DNA of 47,479 nucleotides from Aliivibrio sp. 1S175 (GTDB taxonomy: Bacteria; Pseudomonadota; Gammaproteobacteria; Enterobacterales; Vibrionaceae): assembly GCF_001690985.1 (NCBI RefSeq), contig NZ_MAJS01000035.1, positions 1-47,479 of the forward strand. Reading direction: 5' to 3'. Below, piece by piece: positions 29,527 through 37,809 of the stretch. The notes beneath the pieces are model-generated. The model saw only the letters and a list, made by a program, of their open reading frames with translations. It made no database searches and was not told the DNA's origin. Within the stretch, counting starts at the first letter, position 1; the number at the start of each line of letters is the position of its first letter. The position numbers were made by a program, and so were the translations under genes.

Positions 29527-30416
29527 GCGAATAACTCCGTTAAAAAGGTTAATGGCTCAGCGCTTAAAAAGAGTGCACTAAAGGTATAACTGTTGGCATG
29601 GCTTGGCGCTTGTGATTCTTTAAGCATGGTGGCAATTACCTCTGTTGTGCCTTGTGCTTCAAATTTCAATACACTGATGTTGCTTTGTTTGAGTTGATTT
29701 AATGACGCCGTCCACTCTTCCAATTGCTGTGTTCTTTTTTGCGCTAACGCTGCCAGTTTTTGTGCCGGTGTATTTTTATCTGCTGCCAATGATTCAAGTT
29801 GTGCCAGTTGTGAACCTTGCCAATTTAATGCGCTTCTTATTGGCTTCTGATTAATATGAGCCGTTGGTTTAAAGCGTGGCTGAACAATCGCATTCGGTTT
29901 AGTGAATTTTTCCGTCTGTAAACTCTGCTCTTTGGCGGTACGTCTTGCCACCATGCCAAGCTCTGGAATATTGATAACATCAAACAGCGCTTTGGTGGCT
30001 TGAGCAAAATTAGCCAGGGAGTTTTCAGCAATCATCCAACCGAGTGCATGAAGCTGTCCTGTTGGTTTGTGTTTGTCATTCACATCAAGCAGTTTGGTTC
30101 GTAGGGTTTCAATCACGGTATTTGGTGATAAATGATATCCAGATTCAACCTGATTACCGACTTGATACTGATAAGGATGAACACACAATATTTGCCCTTT
30201 GCACATCAGACTTTCTAGCTCTGCACGCAAATGAAGTAGGCTTTCGGCCTCGGTGCTTAATGGATTACGGGCCAGCTCTACCTTTGAGGCTAAGGTTTTA
30301 ACTCGGTTTACTGACTCATTCATTTTGCCTGCAACTTGGTTTAGCACCGTTTCACTCTGGCTTTCAATGGTCTGCGCGCTGTCAGGCCATTGATATGATG
30401 CGGTTTGCCAAGTCAT
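29523..30416 (-). CDS. Hypothetical phage protein, baseplate region (297 aa)
   Basis: 297 residues, strongly helical with possible coiled coils at about 20-70 (LNQVAGKMNESVNRVKTLASKVELA) and 205-245 (QLAQLESLAADKNTPAQKLAALAQKR). The N-terminus starts MTWQTASYQWPDSAQ. There is no signal peptide or membrane segment. It overlaps both neighbours by four bases, so it is translated together with baseplate proteins. I recall proteins of this kind in K139-like Vibrio phages without a known function; a structural baseplate part is likely, but unproved. Confidence 0.65.
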   Translation of the reverse strand: MTWQTASYQWPDSAQTIESQSETVLNQVAGKMNESVNRVKTLASKVELARNPLSTEAESLLHLRAELESLMCKGQILCVHPYQYQVGNQVESGYHLSPNTVIETLRTKLLDVNDKHKPTGQLHALGWMIAENSLANFAQATKALFDVINIPELGMVARRTAKEQSLQTEKFTKPNAIVQPRFKPTAHINQKPIRSALNWQGSQLAQLESLAADKNTPAQKLAALAQKRTQQLEEWTASLNQLKQSNISVLKFEAQGTTEVIATMLKESQAPSHANSYTFSALFLSAEPLTFLTELFA

Positions 30417-30754
30417 TTGATATCACTTAATTTTTCATACTGATTCATGATTTCAGGGCGGTTCGGAATACTTCGAGTAACCGCATCAGGCTTTAATACT
30501 CTTATGTATTCTTTTACTTCTCGCATTTCTACATCTGAAATATCAGCAAGTCTTAAGCGATAGTCTTCTTCAATGTTAAGTGCTATTGCTTTTTCTGATT
30601 CAAAAAAAACAACATCATCAAAATCTTGCTTAATTTCATTTAATATTAAATCGGCTTCTTGTTCAGTTAATTGCGTGTAGAGGTCAATATCAACAATATC
30701 GAACTCTCGACCTATAATCTCGCCAGTTTGTTTATTTTGATAATAATTCATCAT
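30413..30754 (-). CDS. Possible tail fibre assembly protein (113 aa)
   Basis: 113 residues, acidic, beginning MMNYYQNKQTGEIIGREF, which recalls the short beta-rich start of phage tail fibre assembly (Tfa-like) proteins, followed by a helical body with many E and D. It lies directly downstream of the tail fibre gene, overlapping by four bases, exactly where fibre chaperones are encoded. Similarity is too weak to name a family. Either of two adjacent ATGs could be used. Confidence in the gene is high, in the role moderate. Confidence 0.6.
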   Translation of the reverse strand: MMNYYQNKQTGEIIGREFDIVDIDLYTQLTEQEADLILNEIKQDFDDVVFFESEKAIALNIEEDYRLRLADISDVEMREVKEYIRVLKPDAVTRSIPNRPEIMNQYEKLSDIK

Positions 30755-32256
30755 AATTCAGCCCACAAATAAGGTTGTGTACCTTCCAATTTATAAGTAC
30801 TTCCCGCTGGAACAATGACAGACATTCCATATTTATTACCATATTGCTGAATAGACTCCATAACGATAAGGCCATTTATTTTTATAGAAACGATATTAGC
30901 ATTTGCTTTAGTTACCAATAACAATCTTGGCAAATTAGTTTCATTCCTATATTCAACATTTACCTTCTTTTTTAATGTTTCTATTGAATAATTTCCCGAA
31001 AATATCTCAACTCCTCTTTGTGCTAGTGAGTAAGCGGAATCAGCTCTATCCCAAATGCTTTTACCTTGATTTGCAGTTAATGCTTGTGCTTTCGATGTTG
31101 ATGTTACTGTGTCGTTTAGCTGCACCGCCCCTTTGACGGCCGTACTCGCATTGGGTAGACGCTCTTTAGCTAAAACACCGGAGTTCACATCACTGGCATC
31201 GTGTTTATGTAACAAGTTTGCTTTTGTTCCCAACCCATCACTAAGCGCCTTTTCACTCACCGCATAATCAGCTCTTGTTCCAGTAAACGAGTTAGATAAC
31301 CGAGACAAAAAAGCCTCTTTCCAACGAAGTGCAGAAATCCAAACAGAAGTTGATGTCATAGCTTCTGCTTGGGCTTTTGTTGCTTGCTCATCGTGTCGTA
31401 AATGCTCAGAAAAGCCTTCCACATAACGAGTGTCAACCACATTACCTGCCGAATTAATATCTGCAATCTTAGTGACATAATGCTGATACCCATCCGCATC
31501 AACATAATCACTTAATGCTGATTTACTGACTTTAATTTCAAAGACCGTTTGCCACTGGCTTGTTAGCTGCCCTTGCCAACTCGCATCTAAATAAATCGCG
31601 CTTGAGTTACTCACTCCTGAAATGGTGGCATCGTTATCTAAATGGCAACGTAAACCACCCACATAACCACGGCCAACATTCGCAAGATAATTACTACCCG
31701 ATTTTTTAACTTTAAAACCATCAGCCAAGAACGCCGCTTGGCCAAACACATCAAGGTTAACTAAACGTTCTGCTTCATCTATTCCAAACAAACGCGCCGT
31801 GAAATCAATTTGCCATGTTGAAGCATCAACAGTAATGCCTGTTGCACTTTTTGCATCTTGATAGCTCATCAAAATAGAACGTGTTACTGAATTTCCATTT
31901 TGCACACCAGGTACTGATTTGAATTTTGAAATCGTCGGAATATGCAAAATAGAGGCAAGTACCCCACTTTGTTTATTACGAAGACCAACCCAATTGAATT
32001 CAAAGTCACCAATTCGTGTATCCATAATTAAGGAATACACCACCGCGTTTGGATTCACAAATCCGGTTTGAGTCACATTGGCAACATGTACAATTTGATG
32101 TTGTGGCGGTAGCCCTTCATTTCTATCAATAGGCTGAGTGGGATCTTGATTTGGCACTAAGGCCAATACAAATTCATTCAGCTCTACTGGGGCTGCAATC
32201 GCTTCCTGTTGGGCTTTGTAGGTTTCAAACGCTAAGGTGATAATACTTTGCGACAT
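30751..32256 (-). CDS. Phage tail-collar fibre protein
   Basis: About 501 residues. The N-terminal ~150 residues are a DUF3751-type tail-collar domain (ITLAFETYKAQQEAIAAPVELNEFVLALVPN, then NPNAVVYSLIMDTRIGDFEFNWVGLRN) that attaches the fibre to the baseplate. The middle holds a fibre-repeat region (LLHKHDASDVNSGVLAKERLPNASTAVKGAVQLNDT) and the C-terminal ~100 residues are the likely receptor-binding tip, which is the part expected to vary between phages. A longer frame starts at 32298, but ATG 32256 has an AGAGGAATAAGT site and gives the usual MSQSII start. A fibre chaperone candidate follows. Confidence 0.9.
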   Translation of the reverse strand: MSQSIITLAFETYKAQQEAIAAPVELNEFVLALVPNQDPTQPIDRNEGLPPQHQIVHVANVTQTGFVNPNAVVYSLIMDTRIGDFEFNWVGLRNKQSGVLASILHIPTISKFKSVPGVQNGNSVTRSILMSYQDAKSATGITVDASTWQIDFTARLFGIDEAERLVNLDVFGQAAFLADGFKVKKSGSNYLANVGRGYVGGLRCHLDNDATISGVSNSSAIYLDASWQGQLTSQWQTVFEIKVSKSALSDYVDADGYQHYVTKIADINSAGNVVDTRYVEGFSEHLRHDEQATKAQAEAMTSTSVWISALRWKEAFLSRLSNSFTGTRADYAVSEKALSDGLGTKANLLHKHDASDVNSGVLAKERLPNASTAVKGAVQLNDTVTSTSKAQALTANQGKSIWDRADSAYSLAQRGVEIFSGNYSIETLKKKVNVEYRNETNLPRLLLVTKANANIVSIKINGLIVMESIQQYGNKYGMSVIVPAGSTYKLEGTQPYLWAEL

Positions 32257-32258
32257 AC

Positions 32259-32849
32259 TTATTCCTCTAATGTCACTACGGTGCATTGATGTTGCCAATC
32301 CATTGGAGAGGCCGACACTTCTAATGGGGTTAAACTAATCACTTGATACTCATATCGGCGGCAGGTTCTGCCGTATTGCTGTAATAGTTGCTCTAACAGT
32401 GAATAATTTTCTGACAACTGTGAATCACTTAATCGAATAGTGATGATGTCCCAATCTCGATCAGGAGTTCTTTCCTCAAAATCTATCATACCAACGCCTA
32501 AACGCTGAAATATTCGAATAAACCCCGCCTTCTCTCCGGCATCTGTGGCATTTACAAAAGCGTACTTCACGCGTTTTCTAAACAAGCTCGTTGGCTCATT
32601 TTTAAAACGAGTAATGTCTCTGTCCCAGGCTACTAAACTGAGTAAACGCTCATTGCAGGTCATGGGATCTAACTGCGCTAATGGGTACAGCAACCACCCT
32701 TTAAGACGCTGCCAATATTGCATTACTCCTCTGGCTAAAAAATGCGGTTCTTTTAGGGTTTCAGCAATGGTTTTCCCATCCATCCACCAAGGCACATTCT
32801 CAATGGGTAACTCTGGTGCATGGTTTTCGTGGTTAGTCGTTTTAGCCAT
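32259..32849 (-). CDS. Phage tail protein I (gpI-like)
   Basis: 196 residues, the size of P2 gpI family proteins, which sit in the baseplate wedge next to gpJ. Typical features are the aromatic N-terminal region (VPWWMDGKTI), the stretch ERLLSLVAWDRDITRFKNEPTSLFRKRVKYAF and the small C-terminal domain that ends in a beta-rich segment. It overlaps the J gene upstream by eight bases and ends three bases before the fibre start, so order J-I-fibre is as in P2. Confidence 0.85.
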   Translation of the reverse strand: MAKTTNHENHAPELPIENVPWWMDGKTIAETLKEPHFLARGVMQYWQRLKGWLLYPLAQLDPMTCNERLLSLVAWDRDITRFKNEPTSLFRKRVKYAFVNATDAGEKAGFIRIFQRLGVGMIDFEERTPDRDWDIITIRLSDSQLSENYSLLEQLLQQYGRTCRRYEYQVISLTPLEVSASPMDWQHQCTVVTLEE

Positions 32850-34026
32850 TTATCACCGTCACATTGCTCAATCTAGGAATATTCAACTCACTCACTATGT
32901 CACTGTTTGAAAATTTAAGGCTGAGTAAATCTTCTGCCAATTCAGTATGGATTTCGGTAGTTAGCTGGCTGAATGAAAACGTTGATGATGGGTAGGTTCT
33001 GGTTACCATCGAGTAAGAATCACTTTCTCTGAACGCCGCTCGTATCATGTTTTCTACTTCTATTTTTAAAGCCACTACACGTTCTTCTCTGGTGTTCACT
33101 CTAGGCCAAATGGTCACAGATACTGAATGCTGAGTTTCTGGTAAAGCCAAACATAAAACGTCATCACCATGGCCATGATTGCCCTCGGCCATCACAAAAT
33201 CATTGAGTTGCTCTAATAGATGGCTTGGGGTTTCACCTACATCTAACAAGATATAAGCATTCGCTGTCCCAGGGCCTCTTGGCGCATCATGCAGAAAGTA
33301 AATCTGCTCACTTCTTACACCAGCAACACTGGCCAACATCGAGCGATAAATAGCATCAATGTGGTAACGACCAACAACACTGAATTGATTACGGATCCGT
33401 AATGCCAGTCCATCATCTTCTTCCGTATTCGCACCTGGTGTTGTTATCCAATCGGCTTGGTTTACTGCATGGGTTATACCGGATACTCCAACAGGTAAGA
33501 TTGAGTAATACCCTGCAGGTAAGTTATAACCACCTCCGGCTTCTTGCGCTTCACACAACACAAAACCGCTGGCTTGGTTTGCTTGAATAAGCACATCTTC
33601 TACAACAATTAAACGATAAATCTTGTCTTCAATTCGGCTCGTTTCAATAATCGTACCTTTTAAGATCACGATGGGATTTTCCGCCACCTCTTTAAAGAAC
33701 TCGACCACTCCACGGGTTTTTGTTGCCATCTTTCTTTCTAAATCCACATCCCACGCTTTTAAATCAAGATAGCGCTTACTTGCTGTTGCGGCGAAGGTAT
33801 TAGGTAGTACATGACTTGCTAATAATTGTTCAATAAGCCAAAGCGTTGGCGTGATAACAATCGCTTTAACCAATCGCCAGAACGGTGACATTCGGCTGTC
33901 ATTACTAACCTTACTGCCTGCTGCGACCACTTCTTTTTCAAGTTCAATCGCAATGGCTTCTTCTGTTGTTGGGATCCCTTCATCAGCAATAATTTGCTTA
34001 AAATCAACCTGTGGTCTTGTACTCAT
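32842..34026 (-). CDS. Baseplate wedge protein J
   Basis: 394 residues, baseplate J-like family (P2 gpJ, T4 gp6 relatives), a main wedge component that joins the hub with the tail fibres. The family core is visible at about 60-330: RYLDLKAWDVDLERKMATKTRG, ILKGTIIETSRIEDKIYRL, GGGYNLPAGYYSILP, and NTEEDDGLALRIRNQFSVVGRYHIDAIYRSMLASVAGVRS. Length is longer than P2 gpJ but normal for the HP1/K139 branch. It overlaps the DUF2590 gene by four bases. Confidence 0.9.
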   Translation of the reverse strand: MSTRPQVDFKQIIADEGIPTTEEAIAIELEKEVVAAGSKVSNDSRMSPFWRLVKAIVITPTLWLIEQLLASHVLPNTFAATASKRYLDLKAWDVDLERKMATKTRGVVEFFKEVAENPIVILKGTIIETSRIEDKIYRLIVVEDVLIQANQASGFVLCEAQEAGGGYNLPAGYYSILPVGVSGITHAVNQADWITTPGANTEEDDGLALRIRNQFSVVGRYHIDAIYRSMLASVAGVRSEQIYFLHDAPRGPGTANAYILLDVGETPSHLLEQLNDFVMAEGNHGHGDDVLCLALPETQHSVSVTIWPRVNTREERVVALKIEVENMIRAAFRESDSYSMVTRTYPSSTFSFSQLTTEIHTELAEDLLSLKFSNSDIVSELNIPRLSNVTVING

Positions 34027-34349
34027 AATGGCATTCCCATTTCGATATTGTCGCTATCTACCGTTTCAGCAAACATCCACAATTGCTCTGCCGTTTGCTC
34101 TTCAATCTCAGCCGTCCCTGGTTCGATGCGTTTATCCGTTTCAATCAGCATTTCAATTCGAGTTAATACATCTGCTCGTAAGGTTCGGTTTCGCTCTGCT
34201 TGATACTCACGTAACAAACCACTTTCTAAAATGGCGTGCTTTACGTCTTGGGCAATACTATTGCGATCACTGGTTTCAATCGGCTGTTGGCCTGCATCAA
34301 AATCCAAACCACCATCCGTTACTAAATAATCAATATATTGTTGGCTCAT
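34023..34349 (-). CDS. DUF2590 baseplate protein (gpW-like position)
   Basis: 108 residues. It starts MSQQYIDYLVTDGGLDFDAGQQPIETSDRNSIAQDVKHAILESGLL, the typical DUF2590 pattern, which parallels the gp25/gpW baseplate lysozyme-like proteins in using the first domain near the sheath (a 'D-G-x-x-D' start then 'I-x-Q-D-V-x-H-A-I-L-E-S-G'). It lies between the tape measure and J genes, with ATGA overlaps on both sides, matching gpW's place. It is probably the wedge protein that initiates sheath assembly; this is inference. Confidence 0.8.
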   Translation of the reverse strand: MSQQYIDYLVTDGGLDFDAGQQPIETSDRNSIAQDVKHAILESGLLREYQAERNRTLRADVLTRIEMLIETDKRIEPGTAEIEEQTAEQLWMFAETVDSDNIEMGMPL

Positions 34350-36226
34350 GGGGTGCTCATCTCATTCCATGCGGATAAATCTTCTGGCGTAAAGGGTTGC
34401 TCTTGAGTGATATACACATCACCTACATGTTGCGTTCGGCTATTATCGATACTGCCTGCCGACATCTGTTTTAATTGCTGAGACACATTGGCTTTACCCT
34501 CTGCACTGCCACCAATGTATGCTGAAATAGGTGCAGACATTTCTTTGCTACTTTCAATATTTACTGTTGGTGCAATTGGGATCACTGGTGCTTGATACCC
34601 ATAACTGTAAGCCGGTACAACGGCTTTTGAGGCGTAATGCGTTGGTGTTGCTGTGTTTAATTCAGGCGTATCCATTTGAGGCATACCCGAATTTTCACCG
34701 CCAATATTTATGCCTGGTATTAAGTTAATTTTCTCAATTAACCAATCTACCATTGAGCATAGAGATTCAATGAATGAAAAATCACTCCACGCCGCTTTTA
34801 AATCATCCCAGAAATAAATCACCGCACCGACTGCCGCAACCACGGCACCAATACCAAGAATTAAGGGCAGTAATGGAACTTGAGCCACTGCCGCAGCCAT
34901 CGCAAATCCAAGAGCTGCAAAACGTGCCATTCTCATCACTAAATTAAAGCCTTTCATGACCGTTGTTAATAATAACGTGGCGCTAGACCATCCGGCACTC
35001 ATCAATGATGCTAAGCCGACAACCATATTCCAAGCCGCAATTAACCCAGCACCAGCGACTATTGTTAAGGCGAAATAACCAAGGTATTGCGTTAACACTG
35101 GGAACTCTTGAGTCCAACCAAGCAGCACATTAAACCCATCGGCCATTGAACCAGCAATAGCATTAATAGAGGGAAGAATTAACCCAAACGCTCCGGCACG
35201 AATAGCAAACCATGCAGCTTCAAGCCGTTGCCATTGATCAGTCATTGCACCAGCCATGTCTTCGGCTTTACTCATGCCTTTCACATTACCAAGTGAGTTA
35301 ATACTACTTGCCAATCCGTGAGTATCAGCCATCAATAACTTGATCATGCTGACGGCCTCATCTGATCCAAATGCTTTCTTTAATGCGTCACTTTCTGCCA
35401 CATCAAGCGTGTCGCCAAACTGACCTTTTAATTTATTGAGAATATCCACCATTGGCAGCATTGCGCCCTGGCTATCAATAAATTTCATGTTCAGCTTATC
35501 TTGTGCGCCACCAACACCAGCCAAGAACGATTTATATTTAGTACCCGCTGCACTGCCTGACATCGTGGATTGCAACGTACCAAGAATAGCCATCTGCTCA
35601 TTCATCTTGATACCTGCAGCGGTTGCGTTTGCTCCAACACTGGTAAACGCATCACTCATGCCTTTACCCGTTGTTTTAAACATCTCCACAGATTGAGCTG
35701 TCATGCCTGCCACGTTCTTTGACCAAATACCAACACCCATGTCATTGGCCTGATTTTTAAACACCCCATACATGGTGCCCATATAATCAGTAATGGTTGC
35801 CGTATCTGCTTTGGTTGCTGCAGCAAGAACGGCAGAGCTTTTAGTAATATCAGATAATTCTGGTCCGGTAATATCCCCGAAAGCCGATTTGATGTCATAG
35901 GCCGCGCCAACCACTTCTTGTGCTGACTTCCCATACTCAACCGAAAAGGCTAACGCAGTTTTTTGAAGTTGCTGTAAATCTTCATCGACCACACCAAGCG
36001 ATTTAACTTCACCAAGTACCCTATCCATTTCAATGGCTGGCATTAACGCTTGTTGAACAGCAAAACCTGCTGCAATCACGCCTGCCGTACCACCTGCCAT
36101 TTTTTCCCAACCTGAACGCCCAACATCCGCTGTTTCGGTCACCGTATTCTGGATCCCTTTTAGCGGTTTGGTGACACTATCAATCAATGCAACTTGCATC
36201 ATCAATTTGTCTAGGTGGGCACTCAT
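34346..36226 (-). CDS. Tail tape measure protein
   Basis: 626 residues with the TP901-type tape measure core (about residues 60-330: IEMDRVLGEVKSLGVVDEDLQQL, ALAFSVEYGKSAQEVVGAAYDIKSAFGDITG, NATAAGIKMNEQMAILGTLQSTMSG). Several hydrophobic helices lie at about 365-480 (GYFALTIVAGAGLIAAWNMVVGLASLM and others) and probably enter the host membrane during DNA delivery. It sets the tail length; it is rather short, consistent with a short contractile tail. It starts 14 bases after the end of the frameshifted chaperone frame, the usual arrangement. Confidence 0.93.
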   Translation of the reverse strand: MSAHLDKLMMQVALIDSVTKPLKGIQNTVTETADVGRSGWEKMAGGTAGVIAAGFAVQQALMPAIEMDRVLGEVKSLGVVDEDLQQLQKTALAFSVEYGKSAQEVVGAAYDIKSAFGDITGPELSDITKSSAVLAAATKADTATITDYMGTMYGVFKNQANDMGVGIWSKNVAGMTAQSVEMFKTTGKGMSDAFTSVGANATAAGIKMNEQMAILGTLQSTMSGSAAGTKYKSFLAGVGGAQDKLNMKFIDSQGAMLPMVDILNKLKGQFGDTLDVAESDALKKAFGSDEAVSMIKLLMADTHGLASSINSLGNVKGMSKAEDMAGAMTDQWQRLEAAWFAIRAGAFGLILPSINAIAGSMADGFNVLLGWTQEFPVLTQYLGYFALTIVAGAGLIAAWNMVVGLASLMSAGWSSATLLLTTVMKGFNLVMRMARFAALGFAMAAAVAQVPLLPLILGIGAVVAAVGAVIYFWDDLKAAWSDFSFIESLCSMVDWLIEKINLIPGINIGGENSGMPQMDTPELNTATPTHYASKAVVPAYSYGYQAPVIPIAPTVNIESSKEMSAPISAYIGGSAEGKANVSQQLKQMSAGSIDNSRTQHVGDVYITQEQPFTPEDLSAWNEMSTP

Positions 36227-36240
36227 CTAATGGCAATTCC

Positions 36241-36677
36241 TTATTCGTTACTAAATGCGAGGGCTATCCCATTTGCGACGATTTCAGCGTTATGTTTATC
36301 AAGCCAAAGTGCTCTGGCTAAATTCTCGGTGGTATCAGGTTGATAGGGTAAGTAATGGGCTTTCAATGCTAATGCTTGCTCTAACCCATTACTTTCAATC
36401 GCTTTGGCGTGCCTTAAGAGTTTTTTACTTCGATTTCCAAATCACCTTCAAAGGCTTCATTTACTTTTGCCAGGATACGCATCAAAGCACTTGGAATTTT
36501 CAGCATTTCATCTAAATGTGCTTTATCGTCTTTATGAACGATACGACGCAGATAATTGGTTGCTGGTGACACTTTGTCATGTGGCATCATTTCATTGATG
36601 TATTTGTTGTACGTTGGTAAATCAGGAGTAAAACGTAAATCTTTGCCTGCTGCTGTAATGATGATTGGGGTTGTCAT
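36241..36677 (-). CDS. Predicted -1 frameshift product: tail assembly chaperone extension
   Basis: If the ribosome slips back one base at A AAA AAC (36426-36420), the chaperone does not stop at 36414 but continues in the overlapping frame to TAA at 36243-36241, giving about 145 residues. The added ~58 residues read LRHAKAIESNGLEQALALKA, then HYLPYQPDTTENLARALWLD and a final helix. The frame has no good start of its own, ends just before the tape measure gene, and has ordinary amino acid composition. Paired short and long chaperones made by frameshift (lambda G/GT, P2 E/E+E') are a rule in tailed phages, which supports this reading. Confidence 0.8.
36414..36677 (-). CDS. Tail assembly chaperone, short form
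   Basis: 87 residues of the phage tail assembly chaperone group (DUF2765-like): MTTPIIITAAGKDLRFTP then a helical part with TYNKYINEMMPHDKVSPATNYLRR and a C-terminal ALMRILAKVNEAFEGDLEIEVKNS. It is the P2 gpE equivalent and should bind the tape measure protein while the tube assembles around it. Its last codons contain the slippery heptamer that leads to the long form. It overlaps the neighbouring upstream gene by four bases. Confidence 0.88.
   Translation of the reverse strand: MTTPIIITAAGKDLRFTPDLPTYNKYINEMMPHDKVSPATNYLRRIVHKDDKAHLDEMLKIPSALMRILAKVNEAFEGDLEIEVKNS
36420..36426 (-). promoter_or_regulatory. Slippery heptamer A AAA AAC for -1 frameshifting
   Basis: Read in the chaperone frame, GTA AAA AAC TCT TAA contains the X XXY YYZ heptamer A AAA AAC two codons before the stop. 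It is one of the most efficient bacterial slip sequences. No strong stem-loop or upstream Shine-Dalgarno stimulator was evident to me. Confidence 0.8.
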
Positions 36678-36913
36678 GCTGCATCTCTCTTTTTTAAGGT
36701 TTCATAAATACGGTTAAAGCCGATCTCAATCTGGCGTTCTACACGCTCAATTGCATCTTTCACTTCATCTTTTGTTGCATAGGTTTCTGCTACGTGAGTT
36801 TTAAAGTCGGCTAACTCTTTTGTTACAGAAAAGAATTTGGTAATGAGTGCGCCAAGCAAAAAGGTTAGTAATGAAAGCGCACCGATTAAAGCGTTTGTCC
36901 AGGTTGCATCCAT
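36674..36913 (-). CDS. Small phage membrane protein with coiled coil (79 aa)
   Basis: 79 residues: one N-terminal membrane helix (about residues 9-28, LIGALSLLTFLLGALITKFF) followed by a charged coiled-coil-like region (ELADFKTHVAETYATKDEVKDAIERVERQIEIGF). This build is common among phage lysis-accessory proteins such as holin-like or hemolysin XhlA-like membrane proteins. It lies between the presumed lysis-type genes and the chaperone gene. The role is inferred from position and topology only. Confidence 0.65.
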   Translation of the reverse strand: MDATWTNALIGALSLLTFLLGALITKFFSVTKELADFKTHVAETYATKDEVKDAIERVERQIEIGFNRIYETLKKRDAA

Positions 36914-36915
36914 CG

Positions 36916-37161
36916 CTATTCCTTTTGTTTATCTGAAATAATCGGCACTTCTTTTAACCGTTTACCCTGCAGTGATTTCAATACATCATCGACAGTGCCT
37001 TGCACCACATCATTGGTAGTAAGGGTTTTGAGTTTTTCTAATCCCCACACCACAACGCGAGTAGCGAAACGCTCGACAATGACTTGCCATGTAATCTGTA
37101 AAAAAATACCTTTGGCAATATCCAATAAACTTTTTCCAAAAATTCCGATTAGAAAATTCAT
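36916..37161 (-). CDS. Small phage membrane-associated protein (81 aa)
   Basis: 81 residues starting MNFLIGIFGKSLLDIAKGIFLQITWQVIVERF, an amphipathic to hydrophobic N-terminal half that probably associates with the inner membrane, then a polar C-terminal half (LTTNDVVQGTVDDVLKSLQG). A longer frame exists upstream, but ATG 37161 has an AAGGATTAACT site and begins right after the DUF5675 stop. Together with the next gene it may make a holin pair; neither resembles a known holin closely enough to name. Confidence 0.6.
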   Translation of the reverse strand: MNFLIGIFGKSLLDIAKGIFLQITWQVIVERFATRVVVWGLEKLKTLTTNDVVQGTVDDVLKSLQGKRLKEVPIISDKQKE

Positions 37162-37163
37162 AG

Positions 37164-37586
37164 TTAATCCTTCATGATGGTTAACTGGGTAGGCTCTCCG
37201 CCCAACTCTTTCATTAATAAGTTGAATGCTGCTGATGAATTCACCACTGACCATTCTCCATGAACAAAACCAAAATCAACCCCTGGTGCTAAGCACCCTT
37301 GCAGCTCTTTTGGTGAGTTCGCTTTATGGATCAAGATATGCGTTCGCAAACTTGGCCCTTCTCTTGTTACGCCTAATTCTTGTGATTCGAGCGCATAACA
37401 CGAACCAAACTTTGGCGATTGATGAGGCAATAAGTCATAAACCCCTTCAACAATGCATGAGCGACTGGCTTTATTGTTAAGCATCGGGCGCTCAACCATG
37501 CAACATACTTTGCTGCCATCTTGTCGAAACAAGTAAGAATAAGTACCAAAATCAAAGTAACGACGCTTTAACGTGTAATACTTCAT
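37164..37586 (-). CDS. DUF5675 domain protein, possible lysis enzyme
   Basis: 140 residues of the DUF5675 family, seen in the segments MVERPMLNNKASRSCIVEGVYDL, SPKFGSCYAL and the histidine strand RTHILIHKANSPKELQGCLAPG (a conserved H followed by G-C). The HXN and cysteine pattern recalls YkuD-type peptidoglycan L,D-transpeptidase folds, so a cell-wall role has been suggested for such proteins. In HP1-like phages the endolysin gene sits at this place, between the tube and tape measure genes, and no other endolysin is in the window. The function as lysin is inference. Confidence 0.7.
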   Translation of the reverse strand: MKYYTLKRRYFDFGTYSYLFRQDGSKVCCMVERPMLNNKASRSCIVEGVYDLLPHQSPKFGSCYALESQELGVTREGPSLRTHILIHKANSPKELQGCLAPGVDFGFVHGEWSVVNSSAAFNLLMKELGGEPTQLTIMKD

Positions 37587-37798
37587 AACTTCCCCTTATC
37601 AGTTAACTCTTGGCAGTTCACACAATATTGGCAGCCTTTTACTGCTTCTTGTCGAGCCTTGGGAATAGCCTTTTCACATTCAATGCACTCTTTGGCACTA
37701 TTGATTTCCACTTTGTTTTTTTGCTTTGCCAGGTGGTTGGCAAGTGCCACTTCAGTCTGTTTGGCTTCAAGCGCACTAGCTCTATCAAACACATCCAT
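37583..37798 (-). CDS. TraR/DksA-type C4 zinc finger protein
   Basis: 71 residues with a four-cysteine zinc finger, CIEC ... CVNC (about residues 37-40 and 59-62), after a short helical N-terminus (MDVFDRASALEAKQTEVALAN), the standard layout of phage TraR-like proteins. Relatives bind the RNA polymerase secondary channel and mimic ppGpp with DksA, changing host promoter choice. It overlaps the DUF5675 gene by four bases. P2-like phages of several hosts carry this gene in the late region. Confidence 0.9.
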   Translation of the reverse strand: MDVFDRASALEAKQTEVALANHLAKQKNKVEINSAKECIECEKAIPKARQEAVKGCQYCVNCQELTDKGKL

Positions 37799-37809
37799 AT
37801 AATCCCCTT

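Noticed and set aside
33851-34378. 175-codon plus-strand frame across the baseplate J and DUF2590 genes
   Set aside because: It is antisense to two well-supported genes, has an unusual composition and no ribosome binding site.
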